NCBI RefSeq assembly: GCF_947623445.1
Contig: NC_135246.1
Coordinates: forward strand, 4,199,856-4,263,855
DNA length: 64,000 nt
Direction of reading: 5' to 3'
Source: Clavelina lepadiformis
Lineage: Eukaryota; Chordata; Ascidiacea; Aplousobranchia; Clavelinidae
Position numbers and translations under genes: made by a program. Shown here piece by piece: positions 9,511 to 18,884 of the stretch. The notes beneath the pieces were generated by a model that was given only the letters and a program-made list of their open reading frames with translations, searched no databases and had not been told where the DNA came from. Within the stretch, counting starts at the first letter, position 1. Each line of letters starts with the position of its first letter.

Positions 9511-12092
9511 TTAATTTTTTCGCTTCGGCATTGGATCATCGCAAACATCACCATGTTTCCAGTCAATAACGTGATTTACATTTGACCCCTTAAGTGACTT
9601 GATATTCTTTTTGCACATTATCACATTTTCAAATTGTGCATATTGGTGAATATCAGGCACTTCATTTCGACGGCCAGTTTGTCTCATATGACCGAAATAG
9701 GCCTCCAATGGGTCATTGTAGTAGCCAAATTGCAGAGAACAGAACCCATACGCTACCGATAGTCATTTAGGGTGCGTGAGCTTGGTAGTCGTAAAATGCC
9801 ACTTTGTCGTAATTCTTCATAGGCGCTTTTACTTTTAGCAGCTAGACTCAAACAGAACCTATAAAGAAAATTGCAAGGGTTGATTTTAGCACGCTTTTAC
9901 GAAATAATCAAAAATTGAGGTCAACTGAACTTAGTTACTCAGTAGTAGTTCAGTTCTGAACTTAGTAGTTATTCAGTAGTTTATTACTCAAGGAGACCTA
10001 AACCTACTTTATTAACTCAGGGTGATATCTTTCCCCATTTCTTTTCATACTATTTAGCTTTTGCTGCTCTTTCCAAAAGATTGAGTAGAAGTTATCAATT
10101 TTATCCTCATCTTGAGCTAAAAAAATGTATGATATTAACGTAAACTTCACAAAAACACACGACACAAAAAGACTGAGTTATATGCATTGTGTAGGTGCAT
10201 CACATTACATTTGTAGCTTCATTAGAATAGTTATAACTTATAAGTAACATATTCTGGATTACCAGCTTTGTAATCGGTATGATACCTGCTTTAACAATGG
10301 CTGTCATGTCATCTGACATAATTCTATCTACCTCCACTTGCACCGTATCATCAGCTAACAGAGTCGAAACCTTAGCTTCTAATTCTCTAATGCTAATAAA
10401 GAATTACTTCATAACAACAAGACTATCTTAAATAATACTGTTTTATTTCTATCTTCTGGCATTGCTCAATCTACATATAGTTAAGTGTAAAAAGCACAGC
10501 TACTGACACTGACAATCTTGCGAATGAGACTATTACTAATAGGATTACGAAGTGCAATATCACCAAATTTCATTAGCAGTAAAGGTGGAGGTAATTCGAG
10601 ATGGTAGGTTAAATGTTGGCTGCGCTGATCGTTTTAAAGGTTGATCTTTAACCATATGGTAATAATTTAGCCTTTTCTGGTTGAGCCGTCCCTGCTTTTC
10701 ATCTACACTACAACAACTCCTGCACTGACCACTTTCCTTGAGAAAAAGTTCACAACTTGCATTTCTAACAACAAGAAATTTGGTTCATTTAACAAGAAAA
10801 GTCACAAAATATGCCTAAGATACTGTGTACACTTTAAGTGCAATGCATTATCAGTGTTACCAAAAATAAGTAAGTATATGGTCACTAGCAGCATGCCATA
10901 TTGACCCGTTACCGACATACACATAGGCTTATACATATGCTTGTTAACAACCAGTTTGCAGATGTCATTAAAATTCCAAGAACCGGTTCGCACGAACCGG
11001 CTGAATCCCACCACTCTATATGATTCATTCAATGTTAAATAATGATAAATTTCATTTATGTAACAAATGCAATAGGCACAATTGAAAAACTAGTTTCACC
11101 TGTATGCAAGTTTCCTAACCGTTGGTGCATTTTCAGAACTGAATGGTGTCATAGATTTGGTGGTCATGTGTGGCAGGCCACTTCCAGAACTATACAATCC
11201 AGAACATATTGAAAACGATTCAATATCTTTTATGGTGCCGTGTAGTGTTTGAGTAGTTATATCCAGGGAGTAAATACAACTTGAGCGAGGTGCTTTCCAG
11301 CCATAATAGCATATCCTTAATGACATGTCATATAATACTCCAATCGAGTATTTAGGTTGATCACAGCCATCATAAAAAGAAAAAACAAGATTTTTGTTTT
11401 CAAATGACCTCTGCCAACCTTCCGGCAAGCGAGCAGATTTCAAGGACGCAACAGATTTGAAATGTAATTTTGTTTCAAAGATACGCTTCTTCGGCGGCTT
11501 TCTTGAATGTACCTGCGCCAAAGTCAGCTTAGGCAAAGACAAAGTGGGTACTGCTCCTTCACGTAATTCTTTACGCGAACCCTCTGCAAAAAAACTCTTA
11601 TTTGTGCATACATGAACATTTTCAATTTTGATACTTGTAATGGTACATATATTAATCTGAAACCACAGTGAAGGTTTGCACTAATAGCTTGTCACAGATG
11701 CAGTGTTATGCTGTGCTCACTCGCTAGTAAATTTAATGAAGTTCTGCATCAAACCATCTCATGGAAAACAAACACTGCATCAAACGCTAGATATGCCATT
11801 ACATTAAATATCTTTCCTCAATACACTAGTTACACTGCATGTAAGTCTATGTAGAACAAATTTTACTTAAAACAATGTCAGATCTTTCAAAATGCACTTC
11901 ACACATTTTCACAGCATCTCGAGCAAATAGATTTTTTATGTGCTCGTCGCTTCTGCAAGCCAGCACGATACACTCCAACCTTTCTGCCCAGCTTTCCTTC
12001 TCCTTTTTTACAAATTTTCTCGAAGGTATCTTAAACAGAGTCACGGCAGGTGACCTGTTGTTGCACATTGGTAAACAGCACAAATTTGCCAT
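9511..12092 (-). CDS. THAP-domain P-element-type transposase (probably incomplete)
   Basis: Exons on the minus strand: 12092-11867 (ATG at 12092), 11583-11100, 10392-10263, about 10116-10008, and a last exon ending 9511. Exon 1 is a THAP zinc finger: C at residues 5 and/or 6 and C10, LFKIP, then MCEVHF as the C-x2-H pair. Exon 2 completes it with the REGAVPTLSLP box (AVPT motif). Exon 3 is a coiled coil (IRELEAKVSTLLADD). Exon 4 has FWKEQQKLNSMKRN..HPELIK and the last exon NDPLEAYFGHMRQTGRRNE, both typical of THAP9/P transposases. The joins of exons 1-2 and 2-3 are in phase; 3-4 and 4-5 are uncertain. Only about 250 bp separate exon 4 from the last exon, too little for the RNase-H-like catalytic core, so the copy is probably catalytically dead or internally deleted. 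Confidence 0.7.
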
Positions 12093-12273
12093 TATTTCAG
12101 ACTATTTAGCTTATTTCAATAACTTAAAGCCTGCAACATAAGACCTGTACTATTGAGTCTTAATCTGTAAAGTTTTTATTCTGCGCGTGGAGCGAAATTT
12201 TATGCGCAGATGAAACAATACAATATGACTCGGTCTATCTAAATTTTTCATCCATTCATTTTATTTTTCACCT

Positions 12274-12649
12274 TAAATGTGGTGAACGAAAAAATCTTCC
12301 CGCGCAACTCAAGTAGGCTAAGCCATGCCTTGATACAAAACAGCAGCATTATCAGTTCAAGGAACTGAAACTAAGTTAATTGCTGAACCTAAAACTCTCA
12401 CCTGATTTCAATAATTAATTTCAATTAAAATTAACACCCAATGGATCCCAATAACTGCACCCTAATAATAAGACTAATCTGTTCCAGCAGCAAACAGATC
12501 TGAAAATCATTGTCGTCGTCTGCATGTTTATTGTTATGTAGTGAACCGTGACCGTGGAGAAAGTAGAATATGCTCCAAGAGAATAAAAGAAACAAACATG
12601 ACGTCATGCGCAAAAGAGAAGTTTCTACTCATGTGTTTAAATCTCTTTG
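12274..12649 (-). repeat. Right TIR of P-like transposon
   Basis: Inverted copy of 7675-8049. It lies upstream of the THAP exon (ATG at 12092), so it is positioned to supply the promoter and leader of the minus-strand transposase. Outside it is CATTGACC (12650-12657), the same word found outside the left TIR. Confidence 0.88.
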
Positions 12650-12657
12650 CATTGACC

Positions 12658-13713
12658 AATTTGTTCAAACTAGTATGTCAGTGTCAAACCGACTGGACTT
12701 TGGTTTTCGGCGCACAACTCTCAGAATTTTTCTCGACGTAAATGGCGTAAATTTTGGCAAACAGCATCCCTAAACACAGTGCCACCTACAGATTGCTCAA
12801 CTTGTTCCAAGCATAGATATCTTATGTATATTGTTATATGTAAAATATCTATGGTTCCAAGCCTTATACCAACCAAGCGTCATACAGAAATATCTCGCCA
12901 CATGCTATTGCAATGACCAGTGAGTGAGGGAGGACTAGAGACAGGCCTACTCTTTACCTTCAACCTTGACACCTTGTATGGTTTGCGTTAGGCATTCATT
13001 GAAGAACCACTAATGAATAAAGTTGTTGTTTGGTTTGTACTTTATCGCTTTTACTGTATCTTTGGCGTATGTTTGATAGCACGGAATTGGGATTCCCCTT
13101 CTTTTTTCCTAGGGCTTATCTGGCCCCAGGAGAGGTTGAGCTTAGATTGTTAACGTTTCACTGAGTTTTGCCTAGTCCTATGAGAAAGTACGCCGCTACG
13201 GTGAGAATACAGGTAGTTGAATTTTTGGCAGATTAAAAATTAGGATTTTGAAGTCATTTTTTTGTTATGAACCTGTGGTTTTATTTTCGTTGAAATAGTT
13301 CATTTAAGACGCTCAAAAAACACGTTTTTTCTACATTCCGTGAAGACCTGACCTGACCTGACGTCACTTTTTACGTCACAATACGAGTACGTCACAGTGA
13401 CGTCATATTGTAGTAACTTTGAACTGGTTGTGCACTTCCTTATCGATACTCACACCGCATTTGGGCCGCAAGCCGCATTGGTCTAGCAAGACCATGGTCG
13501 GTTGGTAATTTTGAGTAACCTGCAGGACATACTTAAACTCCAAGATGAGCTTAGTCTGGTCTCCTGACTGCAGAGTATGGCCGTTTTCAGCGAGATGTTG
13601 GGTGCACCAAACAGCCAAGAAAGACAAGTGAATATATGAAATATGTTTTCAAAGACAAAAATATGTTTAGACGCCATTGTTAAAGTGTTTAGTGTATTGA
13701 ATAGACTATAGAC
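12658..13713. other. Intergenic, with a cluster of CRE-like sites
   Basis: No gene is seen. At about 13336-13410 four TGACGTCA/TACGTCA-type words occur within 75 bp (GACGTCAC, TACGTCAC, TACGTCAC, TGACGTCA), preceded by three tandem GACCT/TGACC units. At 13566-13581 there is a 16-base match to the terminal repeat of the MITE at 14751-15062. Confidence 0.45.
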
Positions 13714-14002
13714 CAGGGGTGTTCAAATGATTTCTGGAATGATCCACCACAGCCAAACCTGACAACGTGATGATCCAATAAATACGAATAGTAAACATAT
13801 TGGACATGATTTAATTTTTATGGTGCTTTATTTATGTAAATGTACCCTACATTGTAGGGCCTACAACTTATTTATGACTTTGTAAAGTTAAAAGTGAAGT
13901 GTGCTACAGCTGCAAGATTGTTTCAAGACTACATTGGGAGATCCACACAAAAACTTGAAAAGATCCGGATCCGGATCGAGATCTGCCATTTGAACACCCC
14001 CG
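13714..14002. mobile_element. hAT-like MITE (CAGGGGTGTTCAAATG)
   Basis: Ends CAGGGGTGTTCAAATG and CATTTGAACACCCCCG are inverted repeats (15 of 16 match). The flanks CTATAGAC and CTATAGGG are an 8-bp duplication with two differences. 289 bp, non-coding, with GGATCCGGATC near the right end. Confidence 0.8.
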
Positions 14003-14023
14003 CTATAGGGTATAGACCCTTCT

Positions 14024-14726
14024 CGAGTTACCGCCGCCATAATTTGTGAATGGCTAAATTTTTTCAATCGCCTCTACTTAACAATGGAAATTGTCGAACC
14101 ACTTTGATTCATATTTGAAATTACAAACATTTTGGGCATTGGATTGTAAAGATTTCGCTCAGATGAGTTGCATATGAATTCCTTTGCGCGATAATATTTT
14201 TTTAACAATATGCTACCTGGTTCTTTTAGAGTGCTTTGAGTCCTATGCAATGGGATTGTTCGATATGATGTTTAGATACGTGGTCAACAAGAAATGTGAC
14301 CTAAAATGGGTTAGAGTTTAAGTGTAATCTGCAGCGCACTAATTTTGATTGGCATGTCAAACAAAGTTTAAAATAATCAACTAGAAGTAAATACAAACCG
14401 AATTATTACATTAAAATCTGCAGCAGATACCATGCAAAATCTTACGCCTTTTACGTCGCATTCTACGCTGACCGCGTAATGTGGCTTTGTATTGAATTAG
14501 TCCAATGCATAGGATTGAAACCAATGTAAAATAAGAACTAGGCAACATATTTTCAATTTTTTTTTATTGCGTAAAGAAATTCATGTACAAATCACCTGCA
14601 CGAAATCTTTACAATCCAATGACCAGAACGCTTGTAATTTAAAAAAGAATCAAAGTGGGTTGACTATTTCGATCATCAGTTAAGTGCAGGCGGTCGAAAA
14701 AATCTTGCCACCCAGACAGTAACTCG
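14024..14726. mobile_element. Foldback MITE with ~270-bp diverged arms
   Basis: CGAGTTAC at 14024 pairs with GTAACTCG at 14726. Long stretches in between are inverted copies, for example CATTGGATTGTAAAGATTTC at about 14138 against its reverse complement at about 14605. The arms span roughly 14024-14290 and 14490-14726 and are perhaps 70-75% alike. No clear target duplication is seen. It is non-coding. Confidence 0.75.
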
Positions 14727-14750
14727 GAAAGCATCTATTACACAATAATA

Positions 14751-15062
14751 CCAGACTGCAGAGTATGGCAAGAGCGTACACGAGAATTTTTTCTAAATGA
14801 GCATTGCACACGAGGGTAAACCGGCGTCTCCAAGAAAAAAGGAGACACTAACTTTTGCTCCAATTTACACAGCAAAATTAGTGTTTAAAACCGATATCTC
14901 TAAAAAAGCGAGAAACACTGATTTTTTTCACTGATTTCTATCGTATAGGACCTCACCTTGCCTGCACAAACATCGGGTAGCCTTGGGCTACGAGTCGCAC
15001 TGCACATCGTAACTTTGCTTCTGCACGCATCTCAGCGATAACTGCCATACTCTGCAGTCTGG
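14751..15062. mobile_element. MITE with perfect 20-bp TIR
   Basis: CCAGACTGCAGAGTATGGCA at 14751 is matched exactly, inverted, at 15043-15062. 312 bp and non-coding. The flanks do not show an obvious duplication. It abuts the next hAT element (target duplication from 15070). The core GACTGCAGAGTATGGC also occurs once outside, at 13566-13581. Confidence 0.75.
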
Positions 15063-15077
15063 CAGTAATGTACACAG

Positions 15078-17801
15078 TAGTGCTGGATTTACATGGTCTG
15101 ATGTTGGATTGTCCTGTGGCCCAGCATTGGTGGGGGCCTATTCATTAATAAAGTTATAATTTGAGGGCATTTGTGCCAAATTTAACTTCATGAACTTCAA
15201 TATCTTTTTATTGGTCTTAGGATTAGATTAGCCAGCTGTTGTTATTGTTCGATAGGAAATTGAACAAGTAGCCTATACTTATCAACATCAGCGTGAAAAT
15301 TTTTAAATACCGATATACGATACGTTAGTCAGTAATATTACGTTAGCAAGTAAATCTGTGCTTAGTTAGCATATAGTGGCATATTTAGGATTGCGTTTAG
15401 GGGGATCAAAAAGTCTTAAAAATTAGAATTCCGAAGCTTGTCTACCTCGACTTAAATATGAGAAGCGCGAAAACTTTTGTGTGTTTGCGCTTCGAATACT
15501 GCTTTAAAACGTTTTAAAGCGTTAAAAGATTTTCAAAATACCTTAAACATGTTTTCCTATGTCTGTGGACAACATCGCTGCCAAATTATAGTGTTAACTT
15601 TTAAGACACCTTGCATAACTTGTAAGGCCGTATACACCGATTTTGGAATGCTGTAAACCGGCATGGCCCATTGTCTTCTCCCTAAATACGCTAATGTTGG
15701 CATAAAATAGTATTTAAAAGGATAAATAATATACTCTCTGAAAAAGGTTTAAGATTTTGACATTGTTCTGAACAGCATTGTCTCAAAAATATTTAGAAAA
15801 GACCCACAATTCCATAGTAGGCCTAGGCTGCACCACGATTAGTGACATCATAGAAATTTTTGGTCTAGCACAGAAGTGCACAACCAAATGACGTTACAAT
15901 TTGAGTAGCTGGGGTCTAGAATGCAAAGGCATCCTTTGGCTGTGCACTCCTGCACTAGACCCGAAATTTTAATGCTCTTTTGACCACTTGTAATTTAGCA
16001 AAAAAAATCTAGACCAAACTCAAGTTTTCTGGCAAATGAAGCTTGCATTGCTTAGAGACCGTAGTCATGCACACTTCACAATGAGTGTTGTAATATATTT
16101 CCTTTCAACATATGGACAACATGGATAACCTTATTTACCTTTTACAACTCAATCCAACAGTGACCAATTTCGTATCAGCAACTGGTTAATTCCATGATAA
16201 TGTTGCAAAGTAGCAAAAATTGAATCAACAAAAATGACAAATAAATTTGTGTTTATATTAGAGTATACGCCTATGCCTTTCTGAAAAAGACACTCTGAAT
16301 TATTATACTTTTTGTATTTTATATATAAAAGCATTTGTGTATCTGGTATGGAGTCTTCATATAAAAATGTAAATTTCACCTCTTATAACATAAATTTTTT
16401 ATAGTCTTTAGTACATAGAACAATTAGTACTCTTTTTGCACATATTATGGAAGTAAGTGTTTGCATAAAAACATCCGCTAAGTTCTACTCACCTTTCCCT
16501 GGACACAAATTTAAGGTTAAAAAAAGACAAAAGCATTTGTCCCGTCGGTCACAAAAATAGCACATATAGTTTGATAAAAAATGCAATACAGATATTATTG
16601 TTTTTCTTTCCACATAGCTATCTTCTACATTAAGCAGGACATTCTCACAACTAAAAGCTTTTGGCATATATATCTTAACTTTAAATTTGTAGGTGAACTA
16701 AAATTTTTGGTCTGAACAAACATCATTAAATTTACCAAAATTACTTTTCTGTGTTTGGACGAAACCATTTGTTACATAACAACGGTAATTCTTGATTTTA
16801 AATTGTCAGTCAAACAAAGGATATGTATTTAAATGTAACACCTGAACAAGTTATTTCAGTCACTGTGGTCTTGTTAAGCTGGAGTTATAGAGCAGCCTGC
16901 AGCTTGATAGTTTTTTGTAATGGCAAAATGTTGTATAAGTTGTATACAAATATAAATGTATTATTTGTTTCCGAAAAAGAAATAAAATCCCAAAGCTGGA
17001 TGAAATGTGGCACGCAAATGATATTGAAATTGAAAGAATCCCCAATACCATTGATGCACACTTTTTTAAATCGATTAAGCCATACGAAATTAGGTATGCC
17101 GTGCATTCGCTTGTGAATAATGAACAAATGGACTGTTTTTCATTTATTGGGTCAAATGAAGTGTTAGTTCAGTTCTATAGTTCTGTAGTTCTACAATACT
17201 CAATTTGCTTTCTTGAAAGTAGGCCATGTAGAAATTTTCTCTTGGTGCTTGATAACCAAAACGACAAGCAATCTGTTTTGTTTCATGATCAACAAATTAT
17301 GTTCTTGACTTTAATCACTGCTTTATAGTAATGCTGTTTGGAGCTTTCACGTCATTGCATCGTACTTAATATACAATCTTGCAGTGGTTGTTATAGCAAT
17401 ATAGCTGATGGAGAGTCGCAAAAGAAAAAAAATAATGAACAAAAAGATATGGAAGTGTTTACAGTTCCCAAAAAGTAAGCTCGTTATAGGGCTGCTATGG
17501 CCCTTCCGTAAAGACACTAGTGTTAGAGTCTTTTTTGAGACATCAACGTGTGCAGCTGGCTGGATTTCCATTAGTTTTGTTTAAATAACAACATTTTCCA
17601 ATGCAGTTTGAAACGATTAAAACGAAATAAGCACGTAATGCAATTTAGAAGCAGAGAAAATGAATAGTTAAATTAAGGTAAACTTTAAATTTGGGGAATA
17701 TTTTTGCATTATACTTGGGTGTATTTTTGCTCATTGGTAGGTGGGTGGCCGAAAAATTGGAGGGGGCCTGAGCCCCTTGGACCCCCCTAAGTCCGACCCT
17801 G
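15078..17801. mobile_element. Decayed 2.7-kb hAT element
   Basis: GTACACAG occurs immediately outside both ends (15070-15077 and 17802-17809), a perfect 8-bp duplication. The inner ends, TAGTGCTGGATTTAC and (inverted from the right) CAGGGTCGGACTTAG, are recognisably related but diverged. Both ends have the G/C-rich GGGGGCC and GCCC words typical of this hAT group. The interior has only short open frames, for example around 16950-17330 reading KIPKLDEMWHANDIEIERIP, which I cannot match to a transposase domain. A 37-bp hairpin sits at 15855-15966. Confidence 0.65.
15855..15966. repeat. Short hairpin (about 37-bp arms) inside hAT element
   Basis: AAATTTTTGGTCTAGCACAG..GTGCACAACCAAATG pairs with the inverted CCTTTGGCTGTGCACTCCTG..CTAGACCCGAAATTTT. 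About 30 of 37 positions pair across a loop of roughly 40 bp. It is non-coding. It could be a tiny MITE, or a structured remnant of the surrounding element. Confidence 0.7.
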
Positions 17802-17809
17802 GTACACAG

Positions 17810-18884
17810 TTTGACTTATTCAATCTTTAAATCATTTGAAAATTGAGTGCACAGAAATTCTGTCCAAGTCATAGTAATTCCATTAAGTGCAAAATAACGC
17901 ACCTCAAGTTTATGATCCTTCTCTTAATTGATGAAATCTTCCTGTAGTGTAAAAAGTTAAACAAATTTTCTGCAACTTTTCTTGTGTTTGTTACAAGTGT
18001 TTTTTCTACTTGTCTGGGACCATTAGTGCGCTCTTCGAGTGTTAATCAGAAAGAATTATAAAATGTCTGGTGTCGGGTTTTCTTTCGGATGTTTCAGTTG
18101 TATCAAACAAGAAATATAATTTTTGCTAATAAAATCCAAGTTACGAGATTAATGTTGTTAAATTATAAAAGCATTATTATTGCTGTATAGGCCTTTGTAA
18201 TCGACATTCTTGGTGGGTTGCACACTAAGTCTTTGAGCAGCACTGTGAGTTGGATACCGTTGGTCTTGCTCATTTGCCATCGACTGTGAAGAGCTTATCT
18301 AGATCAGCGTTTTTCAACCTTTAGTCCTTCCGGGACCTCTAAAAAAGTGGAATTAAATTTAGGAACTGGCATCAGGAAAAGAAGTGCAACTAGAAGCCTA
18401 AATGGGTATTTGTGGAGTGTTAAACTCAAAATTGATTTGCTTTTCGATTATGACGTTAATTAAAGAATGAGTTTACAGTTTAAATCGATGTAAGCATAAT
18501 ATTTTTCTTGGGACAAGTTTGAAAAGCAGGCCAGGTCACTTTATAAAATGCATTGTGATAATCGATAATGCATTACATAACTACATAACTACACAACAAC
18601 GATAACGTTGTGCCGATGTTATGCTCTCATAATGGGGACATCCCTAACTATCTATTTGCCTTCCCGTTTTTGCATTTTCTTTTGAAAAATCGATACCTAT
18701 GTTCTTGATAATACATGATTTATATTTTTTAGCTTGATAAGCATTTAGATTTTAAAATGTCTTGTGTAACATATCATGTGTTTATGGTATTCTTGTATGT
18801 TTTCTTGCAGACAGTCCCACTTAGGATAAACATTTAGTTCCTAGATATATAATTAGTTATTGAATATCATGCTTGGTTTCTAGT
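17810..18884. other. Upstream region of MEPCE
   Basis: Non-coding. A good 3' splice site, TTTTCTTGCAG, ends at about 18810, so a 5'-UTR exon boundary (or SL trans-splice acceptor) may lie 75 bp before the MEPCE start codon. No TATA box or other core element can be assigned with confidence. Confidence 0.45.

Larger units (their letters stand above)
7675..12649. mobile_element. P-element/THAP9-like transposon with ~375-bp TIRs
   Basis: 7675-8049 and 12274-12649 are near-identical inverted repeats. The outermost bases are AAAGAGATTTAAACACATGAG, and both ends contain TGACGTCA. CATTGACC flanks both sides (7667-7674 and 12650-12657), a 7-8 bp duplication as expected for the P superfamily. Inside, the minus strand carries a spliced THAP-domain transposase (9511-12092) with a coiled coil, an FWKEQQKLN..HPELIK block and a C-terminal NDPLEAYFGHMRQTGRRNE block, all P/THAP9-like. 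The plus strand carries a separate three-exon zinc-finger gene (8186-9403). The two genes converge. TIRs of this length are unusual, since classic P TIRs are 13-31 bp. Confidence 0.85.

Noticed and set aside
13403..13627. Minus-strand 74-codon frame with a Penelope/LINE-like HxxxxGH look
   Set aside because: The resemblance is only a few residues and there are no flanking domains.
16823..17328. Overlapping plus-strand frames inside the 2.7-kb hAT
   Set aside because: They may be transposase relics, but no BED finger or dimerisation motif can be read, so they are left within the element description.
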